A program made the position numbers and the translations under genes. Shown one piece after another: positions 16,577 through 25,067 of a stretch of DNA of 64,000 bases. Below the pieces are notes generated by a model that was given only the letters and a program-made list of their open reading frames with translations, searched no databases and was not told the DNA's origin. The stretch spans positions 1,550,001-1,614,000 of the forward strand of contig NZ_CP142860.1 of NCBI RefSeq assembly GCF_036287215.1. The letters are read 5' to 3'. The DNA comes from Caproiciproducens sp. CPB-2. GTDB taxonomy: Bacteria; Bacillota; Clostridia; Oscillospirales; Acutalibacteraceae. Position 1 is the first letter of the stretch; each line of letters starts with the position of its first letter.

Positions 16577-16619
16577 TGGACAGCAGCTTACGCCACTGTC
16601 CAGAAAATTTTTATAGTTT
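16577..16619. terminator. Bidirectional terminator inside the IS right end
   Basis: TGGACAG (16577-16583) pairs with CTGTCCA (16596-16602). A-run before and T-run after on each strand. It ends transposase transcripts and would also stop host transcripts entering from the right end. Confidence 0.65.
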
Positions 16620-16631
16620 TTCATTGTCCTC

Positions 16632-16637
16632 TTGACG
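16632..16637 (+). promoter_or_regulatory. -35 half of a predicted circle-junction promoter
   Basis: TTGACG reading outward, 12 nt inside the right end. See the -10 half at 14923. Confidence 0.5.
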
Positions 16638-16649
16638 GGATGCGGTTCA

Positions 16650-16652
16650 TAC
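16650..16652. repeat. Target site duplication of IS copy 1 (right, TAC)
   Basis: Direct repeat of TAC at 14917-14919. Confidence 0.85.
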
Positions 16653-17037
16653 CGTCTGGGAGGGCTTTTTATTTGCTATTTCAGATTGGAATTGGTGGTA
16701 AATCATCATTTCATTATTTGAAGAAGGATTATTATATTTGCCAGGCTCTGTTTATTTCAGAGAATTGACATATCTGATATAAGTCTATGTGGTAAAATCC
16801 AATAATGAAACTTGTACTACGAGATAACATGCCAAATTGATGATTTTATGAATAAAGACCAGAGCTCATCGGGATTCCATGAATTCGATGAGCCCGTTTT
16901 GCTGTTGCCTTGCGGCTGTCGGAGAAACATTTTCATTTTTATCTAAAAGATAAATTTGTTACATTATGTTACATGTGTCGAAAATTGACGAAAAATCGAT
17001 TATAATAAAAACAAATATTTTAGGGGGTAACAACAAA
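16653..17037. other. Intergenic region right of IS copy 1
   Basis: 385 bp without a credible gene. It begins with the 3' arm and T-tract (16656-16674) of the split terminator. A second hairpin (GCTCATCG 16864-16871 with CGATGAGC 16886-16893, then CCGTTTT) may end an unrecognised short transcript. TATAAT at 17001-17006 lies at a fitting distance from the next small gene but lacks a good -35. Confidence 0.5.
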
Positions 17038-17211
17038 ATGACACAAGAAGAAATCAAAAAATTAGACCGGCGTATTCGATCCATTGAAGACCCCTTTGGG
17101 ACCGGATTTCTTGTTTTATACAAAACTATTCAGACAATGTCAGATTTCAAAGGGAAAAGCATGGGAGATATTGTCCGGCAATATACTTCCTGGAAGCTTC
17201 ATGTTATGTAG
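17038..17211 (+). CDS. Small hypothetical protein (57 residues)
   Basis: Unrecognised. Charged helical N-terminus (TQEEIKKLDRRIRSIED), then a mixed segment ending WKLHVM. AGGGGGT lies 9 nt before the ATG and a TATAAT 31 bp upstream of it, so it is probably expressed. It ends exactly where the convergent 49-residue gene ends. Confidence 0.6.
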   Translation: MTQEEIKKLDRRIRSIEDPFGTGFLVLYKTIQTMSDFKGKSMGDIVRQYTSWKLHVM

Positions 17212-17361
17212 TCATTGCTGTTTCGGTGTCGTAGGAATCTGAGTTCCTAAGTCCGGAGAATTTACAAGATAATCATTTATTACTTCATCGGACCAACCTA
17301 ATTCCTGAAGCATACGCCTTATTTTTTCTGCTGTTTCTACCTTTGTCTCTGCTTTTACCAT
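17212..17361 (-). CDS. Small hypothetical protein (49 residues)
   Basis: Unrecognised. Reads from ATG at 17361 to TGA at 17212; contains an amphipathic helix (KVETAEKIRRMLQELGW) and a short acidic stretch, then a Pro/Thr tail. GGAG lies 9 nt before the ATG and a minus-strand TATAAT (17395-17400) 33 nt upstream. Its stop abuts the stop of the 57-residue gene on the other strand. Confidence 0.55.
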   Translation of the reverse strand: MVKAETKVETAEKIRRMLQELGWSDEVINDYLVNSPDLGTQIPTTPKQQ

Positions 17362-17550
17362 CGTTTACATCTCCAATCAAATTAATGTTCTTCCATTATA
17401 CCGATTTTTCTTGAACATTAATTGCCGAAATGCGATTATTATATGATTACAGAAATTACCATATGCTTCTGAAACGATTCCTGCAGTTTAGGCGTTTTAT
17501 AATGAACTGCAGGGTTCCTCTATTATGCCATAATCTGCGGCTCTTTTCGA

Positions 17551-18390
17551 TTAAATATCAGATGGATATAAATCAGCGGGCCTGCATAATCTTGCGGGTC
17601 TGTCTGTATTTAAGAAAAACTGCATGACAATACTGTTCCTTTCTTCAAACAGCAGCAGTTCCTGACCGGATACGGCAATCAATTTGAAAGACATGTCCGC
17701 TGCCTGTTCATCATTTTCACAGATTGTTTTTATAGCGGAAATGAGTTCCTTGGGTTTGCTGACCATTTCTATCTCTATCCGTTTGAGAAGATTATGCCAA
17801 TGGTCCGAAAGCCGTACCGCGTCTGTCGATGAGCCGTCGCTCGCATATCCGCCTCCCAACGGGAAATAAACGGTGCCGGGCTTAACTTCCACCATCGTTA
17901 AGACATGGGCCTTACGTAAGCAGTCGTATTCTTCGTCCGATGGGGCATGGGGATAAAGTGACAGGACGTCATTTAGCTTCCGGTTGGAAATAAGTTCCGG
18001 CCAATTGTCATGAAGAATACGAACCAAATCCTGCGACGCGAACAGATGTTTTTTCTGATGACGGTATACTTGCAAAAAATAGGCTGTTGTATCCGTAAAA
18101 TATACAAATAGCTCGTAGTCGCTTCCATTTTCCACGCGTGACTGGAATTCGGACAAGGCTGCTTCATAACCTGGCGGACAGGAAAATTCTTTTGAATAGC
18201 ATGCCTGCCGTTTTTTTTGTGGAATCTGCAGCTTCTTCACCTTAAAATATTCAGTAGCGCTGTGTTTTGCGGACGATGGAGTGTATCCCATATTTTTTAG
18301 CCGGTGCCACAGAATAGCGTTAAAATCAGCACATAAATCAATGTCGATACTCCATTTTTCTTCCTCTAAAATGGAACTGTGATATTTCAT
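17551..18390 (-). CDS. Hypothetical protein (279 residues)
   Basis: Not recognised. No signal peptide or membrane helices; mixed alpha/beta with a cysteine-bearing block near residue 70 (CYSKEFSCPPG) and a Gly-rich turn (FPLGGGYASDGSS) near residue 190. The ATG at 18390 is preferred to one at 18426 because AAGGTGA lies 5 nt upstream of it. Lower GC than neighbouring housekeeping genes and flanked by small orphan genes, so possibly acquired. Confidence 0.65.
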   Translation of the reverse strand: MKYHSSILEEEKWSIDIDLCADFNAILWHRLKNMGYTPSSAKHSATEYFKVKKLQIPQKKRQACYSKEFSCPPGYEAALSEFQSRVENGSDYELFVYFTDTTAYFLQVYRHQKKHLFASQDLVRILHDNWPELISNRKLNDVLSLYPHAPSDEEYDCLRKAHVLTMVEVKPGTVYFPLGGGYASDGSSTDAVRLSDHWHNLLKRIEIEMVSKPKELISAIKTICENDEQAADMSFKLIAVSGQELLLFEERNSIVMQFFLNTDRPARLCRPADLYPSDI

Positions 18391-18603
18391 AGCATTCACC
18401 TTTTTATTGCGCTCATTTCTGAACATATGGTTTAATTAAATTATAACATTCCAAGTAAAATCTGTCACTTTATTTTTCTTTTGTATCTTATTGGACTTGA
18501 CGATATTAGTGACGATTTTAAGTAGGAAGACATAGGGTAAAGACAAAACGCCACATAAAAGTGCCAATATTGGCCTTTTGAGTCTTTCATAAAACCACAC
18601 AAA

Positions 18604-18652
18604 AACAGCAAAAGCCGCATGAACGCTGAATTTTTCAGTATCCATGCGGCTT
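18604..18652 (-). terminator. Terminator of the tRNA-Pro gene
   Basis: AAGCCGCATG (18612-18621) pairs with CATGCGGCTT (18643-18652), followed on the minus strand by a T-rich tail. Confidence 0.75.
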
Positions 18653-18658
18653 ATTCTT

Positions 18659-18735
18659 TGGTCCGAGTGGCGAGACTTGAACTCACGGCCTCTTGACCCC
18701 CAGTCAAGCGCGCTACCAACTGCGCCACACCCGGA
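18659..18735 (-). tRNA. tRNA-Pro (anticodon GGG)
   Basis: 77 nt including an encoded CCA. Acceptor arm TCCGGGT pairs with ACTCGGA; D arm GCGC-AGTTGGTA-GCGC; anticodon arm CTTGA-CTGGGGG-TCAAG gives anticodon GGG; T loop GTTCAAG. It is a single gene with its own terminator. Confidence 0.93.
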
Positions 18736-18877
18736 AACAACGTTAATTAGTATATCACAACATCCAAAGCCTTGCAAGTGAAAACTTCTATTTTTACCGA
18801 TAAACTGCTCAAAATCTCTCCGCTGAATTTAATGACGCGATTACAGCGAACCTGAAAGGATAGCAATCGTAAAGAAA

Positions 18878-18905
18878 TCAGCATCAGAAAAAGCTCTGAT
18901 GCTGA
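18878..18905 (-). terminator. Terminator of the small-protein pair
   Basis: TCAGCATCAGA pairs perfectly with TCTGATGCTGA across a 6-nt loop; T-rich on the minus strand. Confidence 0.65.
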
Positions 18906-18910
18906 CCTGA

Positions 18911-19096
18911 CTATTCTTCGTCCTCTTTTTCCCGGACGCTGTGCGGCGACTCATTTTTTGCATAGTTCTCATATTGATATTTTTCCGCCTGATATCGCTG
19001 AGAAGCGGGCCTTGAATTCAGGTATTCCTGAACTCTCAGATCGTTTGAGAAAAGCATGCTGAATTCCGGCGGAAGATGGCTGGGTTCTTCATTCAT
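18911..19096 (-). CDS. Small hypothetical protein (61 residues)
   Basis: Unrecognised, hydrophilic, rich in Tyr/Asn/Glu (QAEKYQYENYAKN) with an acidic C-terminus. The start at 19096 is chosen because GGGGTGA lies 4 nt upstream; the longer frame to 19234 overlaps the neighbouring gene. Likely co-transcribed with it; a hairpin follows. Confidence 0.5.
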   Translation of the reverse strand: MNEEPSHLPPEFSMLFSNDLRVQEYLNSRPASQRYQAEKYQYENYAKNESPHSVREKEDEE

Positions 19097-19136
19097 AAAT
19101 TCACCCCGAAGAGTATTCTCCGCACTTGCGGTGGAT

Positions 19137-19349
19137 TCATGCGCTGTCGTTTTCCTGTTTTGGCGGCACTTTTTTACCGCTGTCCGGGCAGCATAGCGGA
19201 TTTGCGACAGCCAGCAGGGACAACTGATCACCAATGACTGTGAAGAGTTCTCCTAATACTGCCAATTCGTCATTTGTGACGCAATGGGCAATCTGCATGG
19301 AAATAGCCGCAGCAAGTGTTACAAGTTTTTCACCACAACAGTTGTTCAT
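19137..19349 (-). CDS. DUF6774-like small protein
   Basis: 70 residues. Two short hydrophobic helices (LVTLAAAISMQIAHCV, LAVLGELFTVIGDQLSLLA) separated by the polar turn TNDE match my memory of DUF6774 proteins common in clostridia; function unknown. N-terminal Cys pair (NNCCGEK) and a Pro/Lys tail. Confidence 0.55.
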   Translation of the reverse strand: MNNCCGEKLVTLAAAISMQIAHCVTNDELAVLGELFTVIGDQLSLLAVANPLCCPDSGKKVPPKQENDSA

Positions 19350-19597
19350 GTCAGCTCAAACTTTCTGAAAAAATGAATTTCTACTGTTTCCGCGTCGATA
19401 TAAGATTCCAGAGCATGATATGCATAGGGGAGAGGAAGCCGCTGAAACGGATAATGGTCATACATGAAATATCATCTCTTTATTCCCAATGTTATATTAT
19501 ACGCAGGGAAAATGCAATTGACAGAAAAAGGAGGATGCATTTTTAGTCGGGTTTGTATTATAATAAAAACGATTTGTTTTTATTGGGTGGGAAAAGG

Positions 19598-20398
19598 ATG
19601 TATCAGGAAAAGAATAAAATTCGGAAAACACTTTCAGCATTTGCTGTTATCATAGTAGAACTGGCTCTTATGGCGGCGACGACTGTCGTTTTTGTTATGG
19701 CGTTTGAACACGTGGAGGCAAAGAACACCGAAGCAAAGCCGACGGCCGGCAGCAGTGTGCCTTCGTCCTCCGCCGCACAGTCGATTCCAAGCCAGACGAG
19801 TCAGCCGGCCGGTCAGCAGTTTCAGCAGCCGGATGACTGGAGGCTTGTTTTGGTCAATTACGAGCATACGCTTCCGGACACCTTCGAATCGAAAATCGTA
19901 CATGCATTCAATGTGGATATGGACTCAAGAATTGTCGAACCGTTTCGTCAGATGCGCGACGCCGCTTTAAGGGACGATATTCACCTTTGGCTGTCTTCAG
20001 GCTATCGCAATGATGAGAAGCAGCAGAAGCTTTATTCGGAAGAAATTGAAGCTTTTTACAAAACAGGGATCAGCTATGAGGACGCGGTAAGCGAGGCTGC
20101 CAGATCGGTTGCGCCTCCGGGTACCAGCGAGCATATTACGGGGCTTGCCATTGATGTGAACGGTGTGCTTGAAGATTTCGGCGGCACCAAAGAATTCCAC
20201 TGGCTTTCGGAGCACGCGCAGGATTACGGTTTTATCCTCCGTTATCCAAAGGACAAGCAGGATATCACCCATATCAAATACGAATCCTGGCATTTTCGCT
20301 ATGTCGGGGTGGAACACGCGAAGAAAATGAAAGAACTGAATCTGTGCCTTGAGGAATATATAGACTATTTCAATAAAAATCAAACTGCTTCTCATTGA
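19598..20398 (+). CDS. D-alanyl-D-alanine carboxypeptidase, VanY-like (M15B)
   Basis: Membrane-anchored zinc peptidase trimming the terminal D-Ala of peptidoglycan stems. 266 residues: one N-terminal helix (~10-35), a Ser/Pro/Gln-rich linker (~40-75), then the catalytic domain. Zinc site intact: SEHITGLAID supplies His and Asp, ESWHFRYVG supplies the catalytic Glu and the third His. Start ATG 19598 follows GGGTGGG. Compare with the inactive-looking relative at 31931. Confidence 0.9.
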   Translation: MYQEKNKIRKTLSAFAVIIVELALMAATTVVFVMAFEHVEAKNTEAKPTAGSSVPSSSAAQSIPSQTSQPAGQQFQQPDDWRLVLVNYEHTLPDTFESKIVHAFNVDMDSRIVEPFRQMRDAALRDDIHLWLSSGYRNDEKQQKLYSEEIEAFYKTGISYEDAVSEAARSVAPPGTSEHITGLAIDVNGVLEDFGGTKEFHWLSEHAQDYGFILRYPKDKQDITHIKYESWHFRYVGVEHAKKMKELNLCLEEYIDYFNKNQTASH

Positions 20399-20423
20399 AT
20401 ATTACCCTCGAGTTTGGTATAAT
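20395..20423 (+). promoter_or_regulatory. Sigma-A promoter of gltX
   Basis: TTGAAT (20395-20400), 17 nt, TATAAT (20418-20423); the -35 overlaps the stop codon of the preceding gene. Confidence 0.65.
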
Positions 20424-20476
20424 GAACCAATAGACAGGTTTCCAATTTCATAACAACGAGAGGGGTCTGGCAGTCA

Positions 20477-21946
20477 ATGCAGCAAAAAACAGTAAGGACA
20501 AGGTTCGCGCCGAGCCCGACAGGCTTTATGCATGTCGGGAATCTCCGTACGGCTTTGTATGAATATTTAATTGCAAAATCGCTCGGCGGCACTTTTGTAC
20601 TGCGTATTGAGGATACCGATCAGGAAAGGCTTGTACAGGGCGCCGTGGATATTATCTACAATACGCTTGAAAAAGTCGGCCTGAAGCACGACGAGGGACC
20701 GGATATCGGCGGCGGGTACGGCCCTTATGTGCAAAGTGAGCGCAAGGATATTTACAAACCGTATGCGGAACAGCTTGTCAGGGAAGGAAAAGCGTATTAT
20801 TGCTTCTGCACCAAGGAGCGGCTGGACGCGCTGCATGAAAGCAAAGAGGACGGAACTTTTTCCGGGGGATATGACCGCCACTGCCGCGACCTGCCCAAAG
20901 AGGAGGTCGACCGGCTGCTTCAGGAGGGCACGCCGTATGTGATCCGCCAAAAGATGCCGATAGAGGGTTCCACCACCTTTGACGATGCTGTGTACGGTTC
21001 CATCACGATTGAAAACAGGGAGCTGGAGGATCAGATCCTCATTAAATCCGACGGTTATCCGACTTATAATTTTGCAAACGTTATCGATGACCACCTGATG
21101 CAGATTACTCATGTGGTCAGAGGCTGCGAGTACCTGACTTCCACGCCGAAGTACAACCTGCTTTATCAGGCTTTCGGGTGGGACGTGCCTACCTATGTCC
21201 ATCTTCCGCTGATTATGGGAAAAAATGAGGACGGCAGCGTTTCCAAGCTGTCCAAGCGCCACGGCTCCACCGGTTTTGCGGACCTGATACGGGAAGGGTA
21301 TCTGCCGCAGACCATTGTCAATTATATCGCGCTTCTGGGCTGGTGCCCGAAGGAAAACCGCGAGCTGTTTACGCTTTCCGAGCTCGTTGAAAATTTTTCG
21401 ATCGACGGCATCAGCAAATCGCCCGCCGTGTTCGATTACGATAAGCTGACCTGGTTTAACGGGGAATATATCCGCGCCATGTCGGAGCAGGAATTTATAG
21501 AAAACGCCATGCCGTATTTCAGAGAGGTTTTTCCGGACGCGGAGCTGAACTGGCGGGTGCTCGCTTCCATTTTACAGCCCCGCGTGACCAAGCTTACGCA
21601 GATTCCGGAAATGATCGGATTTTTGAAGGAGCTGCCGGAATATCCGGCCGATTTCTTTGTGAATAAGAAGAGCAGGACCAATCTTGAAAATTCGGCCCAG
21701 ATGCTGCAGGAGTCCATTGCGGAACTGGAGAAGACGGACGACTGGTCGGTGGAAGGACTGCACGATCTGCTGATTGCGCTTGCACAAAGGCTGGAAGTGA
21801 AAAACGGGACCCTGCTGTGGCCGGTGCGTATCGCGGCGGCGGGGATGACGGTCACGCCCGGCGGAGCGATGGAAATCCTTGCCATACTGGGCAAGAGGGA
21901 ATCCATCCGCAGGCTTCGTATCGGTCTTGAAAAATTGCAGGCATAA
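20477..21946 (+). CDS. gltX: Glutamyl-tRNA synthetase
   Basis: Charges tRNA-Glu with glutamate. 489 residues, class I synthetase: HIGH-type motif in PSPTGFMHVGNLRTA near residue 12, LRIEDTDQER, and KMSKS-type SKLSKRHG near residue 255. The C-terminal anticodon-binding region has normal length. GAGAGG upstream of the ATG. It stands 15 nt before glnS. Confidence 0.97.
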   Translation: MQQKTVRTRFAPSPTGFMHVGNLRTALYEYLIAKSLGGTFVLRIEDTDQERLVQGAVDIIYNTLEKVGLKHDEGPDIGGGYGPYVQSERKDIYKPYAEQLVREGKAYYCFCTKERLDALHESKEDGTFSGGYDRHCRDLPKEEVDRLLQEGTPYVIRQKMPIEGSTTFDDAVYGSITIENRELEDQILIKSDGYPTYNFANVIDDHLMQITHVVRGCEYLTSTPKYNLLYQAFGWDVPTYVHLPLIMGKNEDGSVSKLSKRHGSTGFADLIREGYLPQTIVNYIALLGWCPKENRELFTLSELVENFSIDGISKSPAVFDYDKLTWFNGEYIRAMSEQEFIENAMPYFREVFPDAELNWRVLASILQPRVTKLTQIPEMIGFLKELPEYPADFFVNKKSRTNLENSAQMLQESIAELEKTDDWSVEGLHDLLIALAQRLEVKNGTLLWPVRIAAAGMTVTPGGAMEILAILGKRESIRRLRIGLEKLQA

Positions 21947-21961
21947 GGAGCGGAAACGAAA

Positions 21962-23647
21962 ATGAGTGACGAAATAACGACTGGCGGCGAAGCGGAAGCT
22001 TCCGGTAATTTTATTCATACCTTTATAGAAGAGGATATTGCTCCGCAGGGCAGGTTTGAGGGGAAAAGGGTCCACACCCGTTTTCCGCCCGAGCCGAACG
22101 GATACCTGCACATTGGCCACGCGAAGGCGATCTGCATCGACTTCGGTACCGCGGAGAAGTTCGGCGGTATCTGCAATTTGCGGATGGACGACACCAACCC
22201 GACCAAGGAGGACACGGAGTACGTGGACGCCATTCAGGAGGACATCCGCTGGCTGGGTTTCACCTGGGACGACCGTTTTTACTATGCCTCCGATTATTTT
22301 CCGAAAATGTATGAATTGGCCGTCAAGCTGATCCGGGAGAACCTTGCCTATGTCTGCGAGCTGACTCCGGAGCAGATGCGCGAGAACCGGGGCGACCTGA
22401 CAAACCCGGCGGTCAGCCCGTACCGCGACAGGCCGGTGGAGGAAAGCCTCGATCTGTTTGAGCGCATGAAAAACGGGGAATTTGAGGATGGGAAAATGAC
22501 GCTCCGCGCCAAAATTGATCTGGCCTCCGGGAATTTCAACATGCGCGACCCCGTGATTTACCGCATCAACCATATGACGCACCACCGCACCGGCAGCACC
22601 TGGTGCATTTACCCCATGTACGATTTCGCGCACCCCATCGAGGACGCTCTGGAGGGAATCACCCATTCGCTGTGCTCGCTCGAGTTTGAAGACCACAGGC
22701 CGCTTTACGACTGGGTCATCGACCACATCGATCTGCCGGACAAGCCCAGACAGATCGAATTTGCCCGTCTGGGCATCAACAACACCGTCATGAGCAAGCG
22801 CAAGCTCCGCCTGCTGGTGGAAAACAATGATGTCAGCGGCTGGGACGACCCCCGCATGCCCACGCTCTGCGGGCTTCGCCGCAGGGGCTACACGCCGGCC
22901 TCCATCCGGAATTTCTGTGAGCGTATCGGCGTTTCCAAGGTCAACAGCACGGTGGAGTACGGCTTTTTGGAGCACTGCCTGCGGGAAGATTTAAACAGGA
23001 ACGCGCAGCGCACCATGGCGGTGCTGAATCCGGTCAAGCTGGTCCTGACAAATTATCCGAAGGATAAAACCGAGGAATTTGAAGTGGAGAACAATCCCGA
23101 GCGCCCCGAGGACGGCACAAGGACGGTTTTTTTCTCCCGCGAACTGTGGATTGAGAAGGAAGACTTTATGGAAGAGCCGGTAAAGGGTTACTTCCGGCTT
23201 TTCCCGGGCAATGAAGTGCGGCTGAAAACGACTTATATTGTTCGCTGCACCGGCTGTAAGAAAGATGAAAACGGCGATGTCACCGAGGTTTACGCGGAAT
23301 ATGACCCGCAGACCCGCGGCGGCAATACGCCGGACGGCAGAAAGATCAAGGGCACCATCCACTGGGTGGACGCAAAAACCGCCGCCGATGCGGAAGTACG
23401 TCTGTATGACAGCCTGTTTACCGTGCCGGACCCGGAAGCGGGGGACTTCCTTACCCAGCTGAACCCGGATTCCCTCAAGGTGCTGACCGACTGTAAGGTG
23501 GAACCGTCCCTCGCGCGAGCGGAGGGAGTTCATTCCTATCAGTTCATGCGTCAGGGATATTTCTGCCAGGATAGCCGCGACAGTACGCCGGAGCACCCGG
23601 TCTTTAACCGCTGCGTATCTCTGAAAGACAGCTTCAAAAAGAAATAA
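21962..23647 (+). CDS. glnS: Glutaminyl-tRNA synthetase
   Basis: Charges tRNA-Gln directly. 561 residues: [15 protein letters not shown] (HIGH motif) near residue 41, VMSKRKL (KMSKS-type) near residue 277, and the C-terminal beta-barrel anticodon domains. Many Gram-positives lack GlnRS and use GatCAB amidation; its presence beside gltX suggests ancestral acquisition, as is known for the eukaryote-derived bacterial GlnRS family. Strong AAGGAG upstream; bidirectional terminator behind. Confidence 0.97.
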   Translation: MSDEITTGGEAEASGNFIHTFIEEDIAPQGRFEGKRVHTRFPPEPNGYLHIGHAKAICIDFGTAEKFGGICNLRMDDTNPTKEDTEYVDAIQEDIRWLGFTWDDRFYYASDYFPKMYELAVKLIRENLAYVCELTPEQMRENRGDLTNPAVSPYRDRPVEESLDLFERMKNGEFEDGKMTLRAKIDLASGNFNMRDPVIYRINHMTHHRTGSTWCIYPMYDFAHPIEDALEGITHSLCSLEFEDHRPLYDWVIDHIDLPDKPRQIEFARLGINNTVMSKRKLRLLVENNDVSGWDDPRMPTLCGLRRRGYTPASIRNFCERIGVSKVNSTVEYGFLEHCLREDLNRNAQRTMAVLNPVKLVLTNYPKDKTEEFEVENNPERPEDGTRTVFFSRELWIEKEDFMEEPVKGYFRLFPGNEVRLKTTYIVRCTGCKKDENGDVTEVYAEYDPQTRGGNTPDGRKIKGTIHWVDAKTAADAEVRLYDSLFTVPDPEAGDFLTQLNPDSLKVLTDCKVEPSLARAEGVHSYQFMRQGYFCQDSRDSTPEHPVFNRCVSLKDSFKKK

Positions 23648-23654
23648 GGAATGC

Positions 23655-23687
23655 AAAAACTCGCTGCCGGAAAAGCAGCGAGTTTTT
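23655..23687. terminator. Bidirectional terminator glnS/birA
   Basis: AAAAACTCGCTGC pairs perfectly with GCAGCGAGTTTTT across a 7-nt loop. Confidence 0.92.
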
Positions 23688-24666
23688 ATGTCTGCCCGTA
23701 TATTCCCTGTACGGCGACCTCTCCGGCGTTGATGGATAACAGGCTTCCGTCCCCGCACCGGACGATCAGTTCCCCGGCGGGGGAAATATCCACCGCCGTC
23801 GCGGTGACGGACTCTTGATTTCGGGTAAAGCCGACGGTACGGTTTAAGGAAACGCAGAGCGTTTTGTATTCCGCAAGGATCGCTTCGGGACGGTCGATAT
23901 CATCGCACAGAATCTCTTCGAATTCCTTCAGGATTTTTTGAAGCAGTCCTATACGGGTGATTGGCCGGCCGCATTCCCTGCGCAGGGAGGTTGCCTTTCC
24001 GGACAGCTCGTCGGGGAAATTTTCCATATTCACATTGATGCCGATGCCGACGACGACGTACTCGATCCGGTCGATTTCCGCAGCCATTTCCGTCAGGATG
24101 CCGCAGACCTTTTTGCTTCCGATCACGATGTCGTTCGGCCATTTGATCATGGCCGGGGTATCCGTCTGTTTTCGGATCGCCCGGCAGACGGCGAGCCCGG
24201 CTAAGAGCGTGATGCCCGTTACCTGTACGGGCAGGCTGCCGGGCCGCAGCAGCACGGAAAACCACAGCCCCGTTCCGGAAGGGGATTCCCAGGTACGGCC
24301 AAGGCGGCCCTTGCCGCCGGTCTGCCGCTCCGCAATAAACAAACTGCCGTTCGGAGCGCCGGAAAGAGCCTGGCGTTTTGCCTGCGCGTTGGTGGAATCG
24401 ATGCTGTCAAAGCTGAAAACGGTTTTTCCGAGCGCTTTTGTTTTCAGACCCGAAAGAATGGTCTCCGGCGTGATCTGATCGGGGGAGGAAACAAGGCGGT
24501 AGCCGCGGTTTGTAACGGATTCGATTTCATAGCCCGCGCTTCTCAGGGTGTTGATGTGCTTCCATACGGCGGTGCGGGAGACCAGCAGCTGCTCGCTGAG
24601 CTCCCCGCCCGAAACATAGTCGTTGCGCCCTTGCAGGTATTTTAATATTTCGTCCTTCGTAGACAT
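23686..24666 (-). CDS. birA: Biotin--protein ligase / biotin operon repressor
   Basis: Activates biotin as biotinyl-AMP and attaches it to carboxylase/decarboxylase carrier domains; with an N-terminal winged helix it can repress biotin genes. 326 residues: wHTH ~1-60 (VSGGELSEQLLVSRTAVWKH), ligase domain with GGKGRLGRTW (~118) and KWPND (~172), and a small C-terminal SH3-like domain. The final codons overlap the terminator hairpin. Confidence 0.95.
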   Translation of the reverse strand: MSTKDEILKYLQGRNDYVSGGELSEQLLVSRTAVWKHINTLRSAGYEIESVTNRGYRLVSSPDQITPETILSGLKTKALGKTVFSFDSIDSTNAQAKRQALSGAPNGSLFIAERQTGGKGRLGRTWESPSGTGLWFSVLLRPGSLPVQVTGITLLAGLAVCRAIRKQTDTPAMIKWPNDIVIGSKKVCGILTEMAAEIDRIEYVVVGIGINVNMENFPDELSGKATSLRRECGRPITRIGLLQKILKEFEEILCDDIDRPEAILAEYKTLCVSLNRTVGFTRNQESVTATAVDISPAGELIVRCGDGSLLSINAGEVAVQGIYGQT

Positions 24667-24829
24667 GCGATCACGGCCTTTATTTCATAATTATAAACAG
24701 ATTATACCCTTTTTCCCAGTAAGCGGGCAAGCAAATATGAAAAATATATTGTAGGTTCAGCGGATTTCGTGATATACTATATTATATATTTTTTAAAGAA
24801 AGTAAATTGCGGAAAGCGGGGTGCTGAAC

Positions 24830-25027
24830 ATGGATGTCAGGCCGGGTGATATTTTACAGATGAAAAAGGCGCATCCATGCGGAAGTAAAACCTTTCTTGT
24901 CCTTCGTTCCGGCATGGATTTTAAAATTCGCTGCACCGCCTGCGGGCATGAGATCATGGTTCCAAGGCTGAAATGCGAAAAGAATATTAAAAAGATTATC
25001 AGGGAAGAGCCGCAGCACGAATTGTAG
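24830..25027 (+). CDS. DUF951 family protein
   Basis: 65 residues; small OB/SH3-like protein with Cys17 and CTAC (Cys35, Cys38), likely a metal site. The family is conserved in Firmicutes, often near translation or chromosome-partition genes; function unknown. ATG 24830 starts at the family-typical MDVRPGD; a GTG at 24821 in the same frame overlaps the GGGGTG ribosome binding site. Followed closely by prfA. Confidence 0.85.
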   Translation: MDVRPGDILQMKKAHPCGSKTFLVLRSGMDFKIRCTACGHEIMVPRLKCEKNIKKIIREEPQHEL

Positions 25028-25067
25028 CTCCTTTATTTATCAATAGAATCAATGAAGGAGAATGACT

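Larger units (their letters stand above)
14920..16649 (+). mobile_element. IS3-family insertion sequence, copy 1 (1730 bp)
   Basis: Ends are defined by comparison with the inverted copy at 58789-60518 (same length, same reading frames) and by 3-bp direct repeats. Terminal inverted repeats are imperfect: left TGATATGCTCCC, right TGAACCGCATCCC, with another shared block (GACA-x-TGA) about 22 bases in. It carries orfA and orfB in -1 register with an A AAA AAA slippery site, typical of IS3 (closest in layout to the IS150 group, from memory). The element lies in a terminator loop, in the same direction as the upstream VOC gene. Confidence 0.95.

Noticed and set aside
16765..16798. TTGACA and TAAAAT as a promoter right of IS copy 1
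   Set aside because: Spacing is 22 nt, too long for sigma-A, and no gene follows at once.
17476..17518. Inverted repeat CCTGCAGTT/AACTGCAGG as a terminator
   Set aside because: 16-nt loop with mismatched outer arms and no T-tract in either direction; no clear role.
18436..18777. Open frame running through the tRNA-Pro gene
   Set aside because: The tRNA cloverleaf explains the sequence; the peptide is low-complexity translation of the tRNA and its flanks.
20401..20476. T-box leader upstream of gltX
   Set aside because: Leader is too short and has no T-box sequence (TGGNACCGCG).
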